Counted from the first letter of the stretch, positions 15,949 to 27,141 are shown. The stretch: 64,000 nucleotides of DNA from Roseibium algicola (GCF_001999245.1 NZ_CP019630.1:4121001-4185000); one strand, 5' to 3'. Notes: generated from the letters alone by a model not told the origin. Numbers and translations are program-made.

Positions 15949-18069
15949 ATGCCCGCCGGTGCGGGCCGGGATCTGGGGGCAAGCGTGCTGCCATTTGGAC
16001 TGACAACGGATGTTTCTGCCGGGGCGCTGGCAGCGGGTGCGGGCAGCGCACTTGCTGGCGGGCAGGCTTCTGCAGGTGCGGCTGCTTCCTCTGTTGGGGG
16101 CAAGGCAAACGGATTTGCCGACGAGCTGAACTCGATCTCGGGGCAGGGCGCCGCGAAGGGCGTAGGGCAAGACAAGGGTCAGGTCAGTGCCGTGGTTTCC
16201 GCCAAGGCCGGCCGGGCGGCCGATCCGGTGAAGTCGGGGGCGGTTGCCGCGCAGATCCAGACCGCTGTGGTGACAGGCGAACTTGCGCCCACCATTGCGG
16301 TGGATCCGACGGTCCCGGTTACCGATCCTCTTCTTTCCGGCGATATCGTGGCCGGCACTCCGCCGCTCAACGCGGGGCAACCCGGTGATACGGATCAGGG
16401 TCTGCTTCCCTCTGAAGGAGATGAGGCAGCGCAAACCGCCGACGTTGCCCTGGTTGCGGAATTTGCGCCGGTCGCTCCTGTTGCACCTGTTGTTCCGGCT
16501 CCTGCTGGCGAAGGCGCGGCTATCACGCCCGCCTCTGCCGATGCCGGCGTGCCCGGTGCCGCACTTTCGGGAAGCGCAGGTCTTGCAGGCAACGTTCCAG
16601 TGGTGCCTGCCGCTGGTGCCGCAAACGGGGCTGTGCCTGTTCCCGCGGCAGATGCTGGAGCTGGTGCAGGTTCCGGAGGTTCTGCACCGGCTACGGCGCC
16701 GAGCTTTGCCGGCGCGTTGAACGGGGTTGAGGCAGGCGCTGCGCAGCCTGAAAGAGCCGGGTTGACAGCACCGGCTACAGCGGCGGAGGCGCAGGCAGCA
16801 GTTGCACGGCCAGCGCCTGTCACGACAGAGCGTCGCTGGCAGAGCGAACTGCCGAAAGAATTCCGGGCGTCGGTAACGCCTGCCGCTCAGCCAGCCGGCC
16901 AGCAGCCGGCCGTGACGTTGCCTGTCCAGGCAAGTGTGCAGGCCGGCGCGGTGGTTGGCGGTCAGGCGCCGGGGCAGGGGCCTGGCGAAGCGCCTGGTCT
17001 CCAGGTTGCGGCAGCAACGCCTGCCGGAACTGTTGCTGCGTCTGTCTCGGCTGTCGCCAAGGCTGCTGCGGCATCTGAAGGCACGCAGGTTCCTGCAGTG
17101 CCTGCCGCACCCGTGGTGGATGGCGAGACGTCAGCCCAGCCGGTAACGGCGAACACGCAAACGGGTGATGCGAGCGCACAGGCAGGAACTGCGATGAGTG
17201 CGGCCACCACGCAGGTTGCCGCTGCCGTGAATGCGGGTGCCGTTCCTGTTCAGCAGCCGGTTCAGGCAACGCCCCAGCCGGTGTTGTCCGAACAGTTGCT
17301 GGCTGGTGAGCCTGTCGCCGAGGAAGGTACGGGTCTCGTCAAACCGGTCACGGGTGAAGCTTCCGCTCCGCAGGGGCCGGGCAATGCGCAAAATGCTGCT
17401 GCCGGACTTGCTGCCAAGGGCGCGGAGCAATCGGGACCTGAGCCGCGCGGTGCGGCCCTGGCTGGTCCTGTCGCTGCTGCGGCGCTGTCGAATATTGCGG
17501 CTGACGAAGCGGATATGCCTGCTGAATTGCAGCACACCAGCATTTCCGGCGAGTTCGGTGCGGCAACGGTACGCGGCGGCGATCTGGCAGGGGCAATGCG
17601 GACCGAGAGCCTGCAGATGCCGAGCCAGAGCCAGTCCGGCCAGGTGGCTACCCAGGTGGCCGCAGAGATTGCGCGCAATCTGAAGGATGGTCAGACCCGT
17701 TTCCAGATGCGTTTCGACCCGCCGGAGCTCGGCCGAGTCGAGGTTGAGATGAAGGTTTCTCATGATGGCAAGGTCCAGGCCCATCTGCGTGTCGACCGGC
17801 CGGAGACGCTGGACATGTTCCTTCGTGATCAGCGCGGCCTGGAGCGCGCGCTGGAAGCGGCAGGGCTCAACCCGGATTCAGACAACCTGCAATTCTCCCT
17901 GAGACAGGACGGCGGCCAGCAGTTCGGCTCCGAACAGGGAGGGGATGGACATCAGCCGGCCTCGAGTGGTGGCGGAGGCACGGTTTCCGCGGAAGCCGAT
18001 CCGATGCTTGAAGACATTGTCAGAATGACCATCGCGGAAAAGCGCGGCGGCCTGGACATGAAAGTGTAA
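15949..18069 (+). CDS. fliK: Flagellar hook-length control protein FliK
   Basis: FliK is exported through the flagellar secretion apparatus, measures hook length and triggers the switch from hook to filament export. The 706-residue product has a long low-complexity Ala/Pro/Val/Gly-rich region (about 1-560), typical of the extended ruler part, and a compact C-terminal Flg_hook domain: 'FQMRFDPPELGRVEVEMKVS', 'DGKVQAHLRVDRPETLDMF' and 'GLERALEAAGLNPD'. It is longer than enteric FliK but normal for alphaproteobacteria. The ATG at 15949 has only a weak ribosome site (GACGAA). It precedes flgD by 31 bases, as in many alphaproteobacterial flagellar clusters. Confidence 0.9.
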   Translation: MPAGAGRDLGASVLPFGLTTDVSAGALAAGAGSALAGGQASAGAAASSVGGKANGFADELNSISGQGAAKGVGQDKGQVSAVVSAKAGRAADPVKSGAVAAQIQTAVVTGELAPTIAVDPTVPVTDPLLSGDIVAGTPPLNAGQPGDTDQGLLPSEGDEAAQTADVALVAEFAPVAPVAPVVPAPAGEGAAITPASADAGVPGAALSGSAGLAGNVPVVPAAGAANGAVPVPAADAGAGAGSGGSAPATAPSFAGALNGVEAGAAQPERAGLTAPATAAEAQAAVARPAPVTTERRWQSELPKEFRASVTPAAQPAGQQPAVTLPVQASVQAGAVVGGQAPGQGPGEAPGLQVAAATPAGTVAASVSAVAKAAAASEGTQVPAVPAAPVVDGETSAQPVTANTQTGDASAQAGTAMSAATTQVAAAVNAGAVPVQQPVQATPQPVLSEQLLAGEPVAEEGTGLVKPVTGEASAPQGPGNAQNAAAGLAAKGAEQSGPEPRGAALAGPVAAAALSNIAADEADMPAELQHTSISGEFGAATVRGGDLAGAMRTESLQMPSQSQSGQVATQVAAEIARNLKDGQTRFQMRFDPPELGRVEVEMKVSHDGKVQAHLRVDRPETLDMFLRDQRGLERALEAAGLNPDSDNLQFSLRQDGGQQFGSEQGGDGHQPASSGGGGTVSAEADPMLEDIVRMTIAEKRGGLDMKV

Positions 18070-18100
18070 CGGGGCGAGTTGCTGCCTCAGGAGTGAAAAA

Positions 18101-18760
18101 ATGACAACCGTTTCTCCAACTTCCTCTGCATCGTCGCAGACCGGCTCGGCAACCAGCCAGGCCGGCCTCATCGCCGATTACGAACTGTTCCTGAGCATCC
18201 TGACGACGCAGATCCAGAACCAGGATCCGCTGGATCCGCTGGACTCGGCCGAATACACCAATCAGCTGGTTCAGTATTCGAGCGTCGAGCAGGCCATCAA
18301 GCAGAACCAGAACCTTGAAGAGATCATTGCCTCGCTGACGAGCAACCAGAGCATGAGTTACGTCAGCTATATCGGCAATGAAGTGACTGCTGATGCTTCC
18401 ACGACGACCCTGTCAGGCAGTCAGGCCAGCTGGAGCTATAATGTGGCGGAAGATGCGACTGGCACCTTCGAGATCCGCAATACCAGCGGGTCCATCGTCT
18501 ATAGCGGCGACATCGAGCTGGCAGCAGGCGACGGCACCTTCTACTGGAACGGGCAGACTGATTCCGGCCAGCAGGCCGTGAACGGGCTCTACACCATCTC
18601 CTTTAATGTGAAGGACGCCTCCAGCCGGCCGGAAACCGTCAAGACGACCGTATCGGGCATCGTCGACAGCGTGGACTGGTCGAGCGGCGAAGCGGTGCTG
18701 AAGGTTGGCAGCCAGGAGTTTCCGGTCAGTTCCGTGGTGTCGGTCGCCCGGCCGTCCTGA
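18101..18760 (+). CDS. flgD: Flagellar hook assembly (cap) protein FlgD
   Basis: FlgD caps the growing hook and promotes polymerisation of FlgE subunits outside the cell. The 219-residue protein shows the FlgD N-terminal signature 'LFLSILTTQIQNQDPLDPLD' followed by 'SAEYTNQLVQYSSVEQAIKQN', then the Ig-like FlgD domain with 'FEIRNTSGSIV', 'FYWNGQTDSGQQAVNGLYT' and a C-terminal 'VDSVDWSSGEAVLKVG'. ATG 18101 follows CAGGAG. It is probably cotranscribed with fliK and is followed by a strong terminator. Confidence 0.96.
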   Translation: MTTVSPTSSASSQTGSATSQAGLIADYELFLSILTTQIQNQDPLDPLDSAEYTNQLVQYSSVEQAIKQNQNLEEIIASLTSNQSMSYVSYIGNEVTADASTTTLSGSQASWSYNVAEDATGTFEIRNTSGSIVYSGDIELAAGDGTFYWNGQTDSGQQAVNGLYTISFNVKDASSRPETVKTTVSGIVDSVDWSSGEAVLKVGSQEFPVSSVVSVARPS

Positions 18761-18784
18761 TCAGCCACACATTCACATTTTTTG

Positions 18785-18817
18785 AAAACCGCTCCGGATG
18801 CCTCCGGGGCGGTTTTT
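18785..18817 (+). terminator. Rho-independent terminator after flgD
   Basis: AAAACCGC pairs with GCGGTTTT, with an inner CCGG/CCGG stem, followed by a run of five T. It lies 25 bases after the flgD stop and ends the fliK-flgD transcript. Confidence 0.85.
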
Positions 18818-19141
18818 CGCGTTTTCTCGATGTTTCAAGGGGCTGAGGGTAATCCGCGGGACATTTGCCGGCACAAAAAACAAGAATGAAGTGTGGCCGG
18901 AGGAGGGATGCAATTTTCAGGTTAATCGAATTGCCTTGCAAATTGCACGGTCAGGTAAATATGGTTAACGATTTCATATAATACTATTTAGAATTGGACC
19001 CTTTATCTTTGCGAAATCCTAAATATCATTCACTAAATTTAGATTTTATAGTTAATAAAAACACAATTTTGCTTTAGGCGTTTGTTAAGCGTCATCTTGT
19101 AGTCTCAAATCAGCCTTGGTCATGGTTAGTGTGAGAGTACA
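18818..19141. promoter_or_regulatory. AT-rich upstream region of sciP
   Basis: This 324-base stretch is clearly richer in A/T than its surroundings and has no gene. It contains several TTAA tetranucleotides and the CtrA-like box listed separately, so it is most likely the sciP regulatory region. Confidence 0.55.
19074..19088 (+). promoter_or_regulatory. CtrA-like box upstream of sciP (one mismatch)
   Basis: The sequence reads TTAG-N7-TTAA, one mismatch from the CtrA consensus TTAA-N7-TTAA. It ends 53 bases before the sciP start. SciP inhibits CtrA, and in Caulobacter sciP is a CtrA target, so a site here is functionally sensible. Binding is inferred. Confidence 0.55.
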
Positions 19142-19417
19142 ATGACCGAACACATTCGTTCGCGTGTAAAATATGTCATCGGACCGGACGGGAGCCCGCT
19201 TACCATTGCGGACCTGCCTCCGACTTCGACAAAGCGGTGGGTCATCCGCCGCAAGGCAGAGGTGGTTGCCGCAGTTCGCGGTGGCTTGTTGTCCCTTGAA
19301 GAAGCGTGCCAGAGATACACTCTGACAGTTGAGGAGTTCCTCTCCTGGCAAAGCTCGATTGAAAAGCACGGTCTTGCCGGGCTTCGAGCGACCCGGGTCC
19401 AGCAATATCGAAATTGA
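19142..19417 (+). CDS. sciP: CtrA inhibitor SciP (DUF1153)
   Basis: SciP is a small helix-turn-helix protein that binds DNA-bound CtrA and prevents recruitment of RNA polymerase, shaping CtrA-dependent transcription of motility and cell-cycle genes. The 91-residue product carries the strongly conserved DUF1153 core 'STKRWVIRRKAEVVAAVRGG', 'LLSLEEACQRYTLTVEEFLS' and 'WQSSIEKHG'. It lies between the flgD and fliF transcripts, flanked by its own CtrA-like box and terminator, so it is probably monocistronic. It is placed inside the flagellar cluster whose fliF promoter carries a perfect CtrA box. Confidence 0.95.
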   Translation: MTEHIRSRVKYVIGPDGSPLTIADLPPTSTKRWVIRRKAEVVAAVRGGLLSLEEACQRYTLTVEEFLSWQSSIEKHGLAGLRATRVQQYRN

Positions 19418-19458
19418 CCCGGAACACGGTTTCTGCAATGCGCCGGTGGGGCGCAATC

Positions 19459-19484
19459 AAAAGGTCGGCACTGCCGGCCTTTTT
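19459..19484 (+). terminator. Rho-independent terminator after sciP
   Basis: AAAAGGTCGGC and GCCGGCCTTTT form an 11-pair stem with one G-T pair and a very short loop, running into TTTTT. It lies 41 bases after the sciP stop. Confidence 0.85.
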
Positions 19485-19615
19485 ATTTGTCTTGCTGTCC
19501 GTACGGAACTTATCCAAAAATTAATGAGGTAGGCAGTTTTTCCCCACCTCAGTTGCAGTTTGCATTAATCGAAATGGCGGAAACCCGCCGATCTGCCCCT
19601 ATTGGAAAGGTTTTG

Positions 19616-19630
19616 TTAACCACTTGTTAA
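19616..19630 (+). promoter_or_regulatory. Perfect CtrA box upstream of fliF
   Basis: TTAA-CCACTTG-TTAA is an exact match to the CtrA consensus TTAA-N7-TTAA, followed by CC as in many natural sites. It lies 97 bases before the chosen fliF start and should control the fliF-fliG-fliH-fliN-flbD transcript. The remaining intergenic sequence (19485-19615) holds no gene. Confidence 0.75.
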
Positions 19631-19727
19631 CCACCTGGGCGGCAAATTTTGCCCATCGAAGGTGTGGCGTGCCCAGCCGACTCCAATAATAACGGCAGGG
19701 GCATGTTTCAAATGCGGGCGGGCATTC

Positions 19728-21341
19728 GTGAACGGACTTGTAGAATTCATCAGAACCTTGGGGGCGGCACGCATTGCTGCAATGGGGGCAGTTGCCGCCA
19801 TCCTCGTCGGCGTCTTCGCCTTCATCATCTTTCGGGTGACGGCACCCCAGATGACGACACTCTACAACGAGTTGACCCTTGAGGATTCCGCATCGATCGT
19901 TTCCCAGCTGGAAAGCCAGGGTGTGCAATTCGAGATCGCTCGTCAGGGCGCCTCGATTCTCGTTCCGAACGAGCAGGTCGCCCGCCTGCGCATGCAGCTT
20001 GCCGCTGAAGGCCTGCCGACCGGCGGCTCTATCGGCTACGAGATCTTCGACCGTTCAGACACTCTTGGCGCTACCAGCTTCGTTCAGAACATCAATCACC
20101 TGCGCGCCATGGAAGGCGAGCTGTCACGCACGATCGGCTCCCTCGACCGCATCCGCGCCGCCCGCGTTCACCTGGTTATCCCGGAGCGTCAGCTGTTCCA
20201 GAGAGATCGTCGTCCGCCGTCAGCGTCCATCGTTCTGAACGTTCGTGGTGCCCTCGGCCCGGGCGAAATCCGCGCTGTCCAGCATCTGGTTGCCACCGCG
20301 GTTGACGGACTTGAGCCGGACCGTGTCTCGATTGTCGACGAAAGCGGCCGTCTGCTGGCTTCCGGCGCGGGCAACGACGAAGACGGCCTGATGACGAATT
20401 CGCTGCAGGAGCGGACTGTCGAGGTCGAAGGCCGGCTGCGCAACCAGATCGAGGAAATTCTGAACTCCGTCGTCGGCCCTGGGCGGGCACGGGTTCGCGT
20501 CAACGCGGAAGTCGACTATAATCGCCTGACGGAGACCACCGAGACCTTCGATCCGGACGGGCAGGTGGTGCGTTCGACCCAGTCCAAGGAAGAAGCTTCT
20601 TCCGCCGTGTCCCGGAACGGGCAGGTGACTGTTGCCAACCAGCTTCCGAACGCCGATGCTGGTCAGGGGCAGGCAGAGCGCGACACGTCGTCCATTACCG
20701 AGGAAATCGTCAACTACGAGATTTCCCACTCGACCCGGACCGAAGTTGTCGAAGCTGGCAAGATCAAGCGTCTGTCCGTTGCGGTGCTGGTTGACGGCAC
20801 CTACCAGCCGGACGGCAATGGCGGCAGTACCTATACACCGCGCGCCCAGGAAACCCTGGACCGGATCGCTGTTCTGGTGCGCTCCGCAGTCGGTTTCGAT
20901 GCCGAGCGGGGCGACGTTGTGGAAGTCGTGAACCTGCAGTTCGCCCTGCCGCCGCAGGACGACCTGCTGGCTGAAAGTGACAGCCTGTTCGATTTCACCC
21001 GCAACGACATCATTCGTTTTGCCGAGCTGGGTGTGCTGTTCCTGATTGCCGTGATGCTGCTGCTCTTCGTGGTACGCCCGCTGCTGCGCCGCATCGTGAC
21101 ACCGGAAGAAAAGCAACCTCAGGAGCTGATGATCGGTCCGGATGGGACGCTGGTAGTGGAGACGGAAGTGCCACAGGAAGAATCGGCTGAAGACGAATTC
21201 GTGATCGAATGGCTGGAACAGGCCAAGCAGGAAGGGGCCATGCAGGCAAGCTCGATTGCCAAGGTAGGCGACATGATCAAGGACCATCCGACCGAAGCGG
21301 TGACCATCGTTCGTGGTTGGCTGGATGAACAGGCGGCCTGA
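19728..21341 (+). CDS. fliF: Flagellar MS-ring protein FliF
   Basis: FliF forms the MS ring in the inner membrane, the base on which rotor and export gate assemble. The 537-residue product starts '[20 protein letters not shown]', has a first membrane segment near residues 20-42, periplasmic ring-building domains ('[18 protein letters not shown]', '[20 protein letters not shown]', '[15 protein letters not shown]'), a second membrane segment near 435-455, and a C-terminal FliG-binding tail ('[18 protein letters not shown]'). The GTG at 19728 is chosen because homologues begin with M/V-N-G-L; an ATG frame start 66 bases upstream gives an unrelated extension. fliG follows after 2 bases. Confidence 0.95.
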   Translation: MNGLVEFIRTLGAARIAAMGAVAAILVGVFAFIIFRVTAPQMTTLYNELTLEDSASIVSQLESQGVQFEIARQGASILVPNEQVARLRMQLAAEGLPTGGSIGYEIFDRSDTLGATSFVQNINHLRAMEGELSRTIGSLDRIRAARVHLVIPERQLFQRDRRPPSASIVLNVRGALGPGEIRAVQHLVATAVDGLEPDRVSIVDESGRLLASGAGNDEDGLMTNSLQERTVEVEGRLRNQIEEILNSVVGPGRARVRVNAEVDYNRLTETTETFDPDGQVVRSTQSKEEASSAVSRNGQVTVANQLPNADAGQGQAERDTSSITEEIVNYEISHSTRTEVVEAGKIKRLSVAVLVDGTYQPDGNGGSTYTPRAQETLDRIAVLVRSAVGFDAERGDVVEVVNLQFALPPQDDLLAESDSLFDFTRNDIIRFAELGVLFLIAVMLLLFVVRPLLRRIVTPEEKQPQELMIGPDGTLVVETEVPQEESAEDEFVIEWLEQAKQEGAMQASSIAKVGDMIKDHPTEAVTIVRGWLDEQAA

Positions 21342-21343
21342 CG

Positions 21344-22390
21344 GTGAGCGATCAACTCCAGAAACAGCTGCAGGTCAGCGCGGACGAAGAAGAGCGCGAG
21401 CTGAAGGGAGCGGAACGGGCAGCCGTTCTGCTTCTCGCGCTTGGCGAGTCCCATGGCGCGCCGATCTGGGCAAAGCTTGACGAGATCGAGGTGCGCCAGG
21501 TTTCGGCCGCGATGGCCAACCTCGGCCCAGTCACGCCGAACATGCTGGAGAACCTGTTCAAGGATTTCGTGCGCCGCGTCAGTTCCAAGGGATCGCTGAC
21601 AGGGAACGTCGATGCGACCGAGCGGCTGCTGGCCAGCTTCCTGCCGGGTGAGAAGGTCTCCATCATCATGGAGGAAATCCGCGGTCCCGCCGGGCGTAAC
21701 ATGTGGGAGAAGCTCTCCAACGTGCAGGAGAACGTTCTCGCCAACTATCTGAAGAACGAATATCCGCAGACGGTCGCGGTGGTGCTGTCGAAGATCAATT
21801 CCGACCACGCGGCACGGGTGCTGGGCATTCTGCCGGAGGAACTGGCGCTGGAAGTGGTCAGCCGCATGCTGCGCATGGATGCCGTCCAGAAGGAAGTTCT
21901 GGAGAAGGTGGAGCAGACGCTGCGCGTGGAATTCATGTCGAACCTCACCAACACCTCGCGGCGCGACAGCCACGAGATGATGGCGGAGATCTTCAACAAT
22001 TTCGATCGGCAGACCGAAGCCCGCTTCCTGGCAGCCCTGGAAGAGGACAACCGCGAAGCTGCCGACCGCATCAAGACCCTGATGTTCACCTTCGACGATC
22101 TGTTGAAGCTGGACGCAGCCAGTGCACAGACACTGCTCAGGCACGTCGAAAAGGACGCCCTGGCCATTGCGCTCAAGGGGTCCACGGATACGGCAAGGGA
22201 ATTCTTCTTCGGCAACATGTCCTCGCGCGCCGCAAAACTTCTGCAGGACGACATGGATGCGCTTGGACCCGTGCGGTTGCGCGACGTGGACGAAGCGCAG
22301 ACCGGCATGGTGAACAAGGCCAAGGACCTGGCAGCCAAGGGCGAGATCATGATCTCCAAGTCCAAGGGCGAGGATGAAATTATCTACTAA
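21344..22390 (+). CDS. fliG: Flagellar motor switch protein FliG
   Basis: FliG is the rotor protein that contacts the stator and, with FliM and FliN, sets rotation direction. The 348-residue protein shows the three FliG domains: N-terminal FliF-binding ('[15 protein letters not shown]', '[12 protein letters not shown]'), the middle domain with '[20 protein letters not shown]' and '[17 protein letters not shown]', and the C-terminal torque-generating domain ('[20 protein letters not shown]', '[20 protein letters not shown]'). Translation starts at GTG 21344, two bases after the fliF stop, so the genes are coupled. Confidence 0.97.
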   Translation: MSDQLQKQLQVSADEEERELKGAERAAVLLLALGESHGAPIWAKLDEIEVRQVSAAMANLGPVTPNMLENLFKDFVRRVSSKGSLTGNVDATERLLASFLPGEKVSIIMEEIRGPAGRNMWEKLSNVQENVLANYLKNEYPQTVAVVLSKINSDHAARVLGILPEELALEVVSRMLRMDAVQKEVLEKVEQTLRVEFMSNLTNTSRRDSHEMMAEIFNNFDRQTEARFLAALEEDNREAADRIKTLMFTFDDLLKLDAASAQTLLRHVEKDALAIALKGSTDTAREFFFGNMSSRAAKLLQDDMDALGPVRLRDVDEAQTGMVNKAKDLAAKGEIMISKSKGEDEIIY

Positions 22391-23121
22391 TGCGGCAAAC
22401 GGCAGGCACTTACAGCAGAATGGGACGCATGACCAACCCATCGAAATTTCTGTTCAACGTCGACTTTTCCGAGCCTGAAGAGCCGGAAGAGGTCGCTCCC
22501 GTCGAGCCGGAGATACCGATGATTCCGGTCGCCCAGCATGAGGAATTGCTGAAGAAGGCAAGGGCCCAGGCTTTCGAGGAAGGCCGGGTGAAGGCGCTTC
22601 AGGACCTGCAGACCAAGCAGGAGACGTTGCTTACGGCGGAAGTCAATCATCTGGCCGGGGCGGTTTCGCGCGTGCTGGAGACCCTGGACGGGCAGGTGGC
22701 GGAACGCGAGAAAGATGCCATCAGTCTCGCTTTTCTTGTGGCCAGGCGTTTGTGTGCCCATCTGATCGCACGCCAGCCGCTGGCCGAGACGGTGGCTTTG
22801 GTGTCAGAATGCCTTGGACCGCTGCGCAAGGCGCCGCATCTCGTCATCCGTATCGCCGAGAAGGATGTCGAGGTGCTGAAGGCCCAGGTGGATCCGATCA
22901 TTCACGAAAAGGGCTTCGAAGGGCGGCTGGTCATCCTCGGCGAGCCGGAAATCGGCCGCGGCGACTGCCATATCGAGTGGGCCGACGGCGGTATCAGACG
23001 CGACCGCAAGGCGATCGAAGCCGAAATCGATGCCAGCATTCGTTCCTACCTGCGAGGGCGCAGCGCGGAAAGACGAGGCAAAACCTCCGACACGTCGGCG
23101 GAAAAGGAAACTGACGCATGA
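22390..23121 (+). CDS. fliH: Flagellar assembly protein FliH-like (export ATPase regulator)
   Basis: FliH binds the export ATPase FliI and links it to the C ring. The 243-residue product has an acidic N-terminus ('FSEPEEPEEVAPVEPEIP'), a helical Ala/Gln/Glu-rich middle ('KKARAQAFEEGRVKALQDLQ') and a C-terminal domain with 'DAISLAFLVARRLC', 'LVIRIAEKDVEVLKAQVD' and 'GRGDCHIEWADGGIRRD', matching FliH/HrpE. Start choice is uncertain: ATG 22390 touches the fliG stop, but ATG 22429 ('MTNPSKFLFNVDF') gives a more family-like N-terminus. The stop overlaps the fliN ATG. Confidence 0.88.
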   Translation: MRQTAGTYSRMGRMTNPSKFLFNVDFSEPEEPEEVAPVEPEIPMIPVAQHEELLKKARAQAFEEGRVKALQDLQTKQETLLTAEVNHLAGAVSRVLETLDGQVAEREKDAISLAFLVARRLCAHLIARQPLAETVALVSECLGPLRKAPHLVIRIAEKDVEVLKAQVDPIIHEKGFEGRLVILGEPEIGRGDCHIEWADGGIRRDRKAIEAEIDASIRSYLRGRSAERRGKTSDTSAEKETDA

Positions 23122-23453
23122 GCGACGAGCAAGATCACAATATCCCGCTCGACGAGCTCGAGGCGCCGCAGCGCCGGCTCGACGATGGCGAAATGCATGT
23201 ACCGCAGTCCGCGGCTGACCTTGAGGCCGTGTTCGATGTTCCCGTGCGCATTTCCGCCGTTCTGGGGCACTCCAGAATGCATGTCTCGGACCTGTTGAAA
23301 CTGGCATCCGGAACGGTTCTGGAACTCGACCGGAAGGTGGGGGAAGCCATCGATATCTACGTGAACGACCGGCTGGTCGCCCGCGGTGAAGTCGTCCTGG
23401 TGGAAGACAAGCTCGGCGTGACCATGACTGAAATCATCAAGACGGATCGATAG
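23118..23453 (+). CDS. fliN: Flagellar motor switch protein FliN
   Basis: FliN forms the base of the cytoplasmic C ring and helps dock the export apparatus. The 111-residue product has a variable N-terminus and the SpoA/FliN domain: 'VFDVPVRISAVLGHSRMHVS', 'LLKLASGTVLELDRKVGEAI', 'DIYVNDRLVARGEVVLVEDK', 'LGVTMTEII'. The ATG overlaps the fliH stop (ATGA). No fliM lies in the window; it is presumably elsewhere in the genome. Confidence 0.96.
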   Translation: MSDEQDHNIPLDELEAPQRRLDDGEMHVPQSAADLEAVFDVPVRISAVLGHSRMHVSDLLKLASGTVLELDRKVGEAIDIYVNDRLVARGEVVLVEDKLGVTMTEIIKTDR

Positions 23454-23465
23454 GGAAAGTAACGG

Positions 23466-24818
<1,353 letters not shown>

Positions 24819-24895
24819 GCGCACCGGCAGGAACCATAACAAAGGCCCCGTCCGTTGATTGACCCGGGCGGCGGTTACAGGAAACCAGACCACAA

Positions 24896-27073
24896 ATGTC
24901 GGACACGGCGGCAGGCGAACAGCGCAGACCGGAAGGCCCCTCAGCGGAGCAGCAGACGGCTGCGCCCGCCGCGGCTACCGGCCTAGCCGCTTTCCCCTTC
25001 CTTCAGGAGGTGTTTGACACCCTTCGCCGGGGTGACGTCGGTCTGGCGACCGGCATTCTCGTCATCCTGACGCTCCTGATCCTGCCGATGCCACCGGTGA
25101 TGCTGGACACGTTCCTGGCGGTCTCCATCATCTTTTCCGTCATGATCCTCATGACGGGCCTGTTCATCCAGCGGCCGCTGGAATTCTCGTCCTTCCCGAC
25201 AGTGCTGCTGATTGCGACCATGCTGCGGCTGGGTCTCAATATTTCCTCCACCCGGCTTATCCTGGCAAACGGGCATGAAGGCACTGCGGCGGCGGGCAAC
25301 GTCATTCAGTCCTTCGGCAATCTCGTCATGGGCGGGAACTTCGTCATCGGGATCATCGTCTTCGCAATCCTGGTGATCGTAAACTTCGTCGTCATCACCA
25401 AGGGTTCCGGCCGTATCGCGGAAGTCGCGGCACGCTTTACCCTGGATGCCATGCCGGGCAAGCAGATGGCGATCGATGCGGATCTGTCCGCAGGCCTCAT
25501 CGACGAAGCCGAGGCCAAGTCTCGGCGCAAGGCGCTTGAAGACGAAAGCGCCTTCTTCGGGGCCATGGACGGTGCGTCCAAATTCGTGCGCGGCGACGCC
25601 ATTGCCGGCCTTCTGATCACCTTCATCAACATTCTCGGCGGCATCTTCATCGGTGTTGCGCAGATGGAGCTGACCTTTACCGAGGCCGCCAACAACTACA
25701 CGCTGCTGACCATCGGCGATGGCCTTGTCTCCCAGATCCCGGCACTGATCGTTTCCACGGCGGCCGGCCTTCTTGTTTCCAAGGCAGGTGTGCATGGCGC
25801 TGCCGACAAGGCGCTGACCAGCCAGTTCACCGGCTATCCGAAGGCACTCGGCATGTCGGCCGCGGTTATGGTGATCCTGGCGCTGCTTCCGGGGATGCCC
25901 ATGGTCCCGTTCTTCGGTCTTGCAGGTCTTGCCGGTTACCTGGCCTTTTCCGTCGGGTCGAAGAAGAAGAAGGCCGCGGCAAAGGCCGAGATGGTCAAGG
26001 CCGTGGAAGCTGCGCCGAAGCCGCCGCCAGAGCCGCCGATTACCGACGCCCTGAAGATGGACGAACTGCGGATCGAGCTCGGCTATGCCCTGTTGCCGCT
26101 GATCAACGGCAAGGCAACGGGCGACAACGATGTTCTGACCGAGCAGATCAAGGCATTGCGCCGCCAGATCGCGGGCGACATGGGCGTGATCATGCCGCCG
26201 GTGCGCATCCTCGACAACATTCAGCTTGGCGCGAACGATTACGTCATCAAGGTGAAGGAGGTCGAAGCCGGCCGCGGGGTGCTTTACCCGAACCACTTCA
26301 TGGTCATGGATCCGGCAGGTGGGCAGGTCAAGCTGCCGGGCACGCACACCACGGAACCGACGTTCGGCTTGCCGGCAACCTGGGTGGAGGCCCAGTACCG
26401 CGAGGATGCTTCCCTGCGCGGCTACACCGTGGTGGATCCGGCAACCGTTCTTTCCACGCATCTGACCGAGACGATCAAGGCCAATATCAGCGAACTCCTG
26501 ACCTATGGCGACGTGCAGAAGCTGCTCAAGGAGCTGAAGGGCGAGCAGGCCAAGCTGGTCGAGGACCTGATCCCGTCGCAGATCACCGTGTCCGGTGTCC
26601 AGCGCGTGCTGCAAACCCTCCTGGGCGAGCGGATTTCGGTTCGCGACCTTGGAACCATTCTGGAAGGCGTGTCCGAAGCAACCGGCATGACCCGCAACAC
26701 GGACACCATTGCCGAGCACGTGCGCACCCGTCTTGGCAGGCAGATCTGCGCCGCCAATCTGGCGCCCGGCGGCTATCTGCCGCTCATCGCGCTGTCGCCG
26801 CAATGGGAGCAGGCTTTCCTGGAATCCATCATCGGCGAGGGTGATGACCGCCAGCTAGCAATGCAACCCAGCAAGCTGCAGGAATTCGTCGGCAGGGTCC
26901 GCGATGCGTTTGAGCAGGCTGCGCAGCAGGGCGAGGTTCCCGTGTTGCTGACATCCCCGCAGACCAGGCCGTTCGTTCGCTCCATCGTCGAGCGTTTCCG
27001 CGCCCATACGACGATCATGAGCCAGGCGGAAGTTCACCCGCGGATCAAGCTCAAGACAATCGGTTCGATCTGA
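24896..27073 (+). CDS. flhA: Flagellar export gate protein FlhA
   Basis: FlhA is the large membrane component of the flagellar type III export gate. The 725-residue protein has eight predicted membrane segments in the N-terminal half (about 45-345), the FHIPEP region 'PFSSFPTVLLIATMLRLGLN' in slightly changed form ('LEFSSFPTVLLIATMLRLGL'), 'GFIDEAEAKSRR'-like cytoplasmic loop ('GLIDEAEAKSRRKALEDESA'), and a C-terminal cytosolic domain ending 'HPRIKLKTIGSI'. It starts 77 bases after flbD and may share its transcript or have its own promoter. Confidence 0.97.
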   Translation: MSDTAAGEQRRPEGPSAEQQTAAPAAATGLAAFPFLQEVFDTLRRGDVGLATGILVILTLLILPMPPVMLDTFLAVSIIFSVMILMTGLFIQRPLEFSSFPTVLLIATMLRLGLNISSTRLILANGHEGTAAAGNVIQSFGNLVMGGNFVIGIIVFAILVIVNFVVITKGSGRIAEVAARFTLDAMPGKQMAIDADLSAGLIDEAEAKSRRKALEDESAFFGAMDGASKFVRGDAIAGLLITFINILGGIFIGVAQMELTFTEAANNYTLLTIGDGLVSQIPALIVSTAAGLLVSKAGVHGAADKALTSQFTGYPKALGMSAAVMVILALLPGMPMVPFFGLAGLAGYLAFSVGSKKKKAAAKAEMVKAVEAAPKPPPEPPITDALKMDELRIELGYALLPLINGKATGDNDVLTEQIKALRRQIAGDMGVIMPPVRILDNIQLGANDYVIKVKEVEAGRGVLYPNHFMVMDPAGGQVKLPGTHTTEPTFGLPATWVEAQYREDASLRGYTVVDPATVLSTHLTETIKANISELLTYGDVQKLLKELKGEQAKLVEDLIPSQITVSGVQRVLQTLLGERISVRDLGTILEGVSEATGMTRNTDTIAEHVRTRLGRQICAANLAPGGYLPLIALSPQWEQAFLESIIGEGDDRQLAMQPSKLQEFVGRVRDAFEQAAQQGEVPVLLTSPQTRPFVRSIVERFRAHTTIMSQAEVHPRIKLKTIGSI

Positions 27074-27141
27074 GGTGGGGCAATCATCAGTGCGTTCAAC
27101 AAAGGCTCTGTTGAACACCCGCTGATGTCATGCCCGGTGTG

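Noticed and set aside
21119..22441. 440-codon frame antisense to fliG, and a similar one antisense to fliF
   Set aside because: Same reason: mirror frames of strongly coding GC-rich genes without ribosome sites.
24983..26803. 606-codon open frame antisense to flhA
   Set aside because: High-GC codon use leaves long antisense frames; the product is His/Arg/Gln-rich with no domain and flhA is unmistakable.
27093..27115. GTTCAAC/GTTGAAC hairpin after flhA as terminator
   Set aside because: Only 7 pairs with a 9-base loop and no T run; too weak to call.
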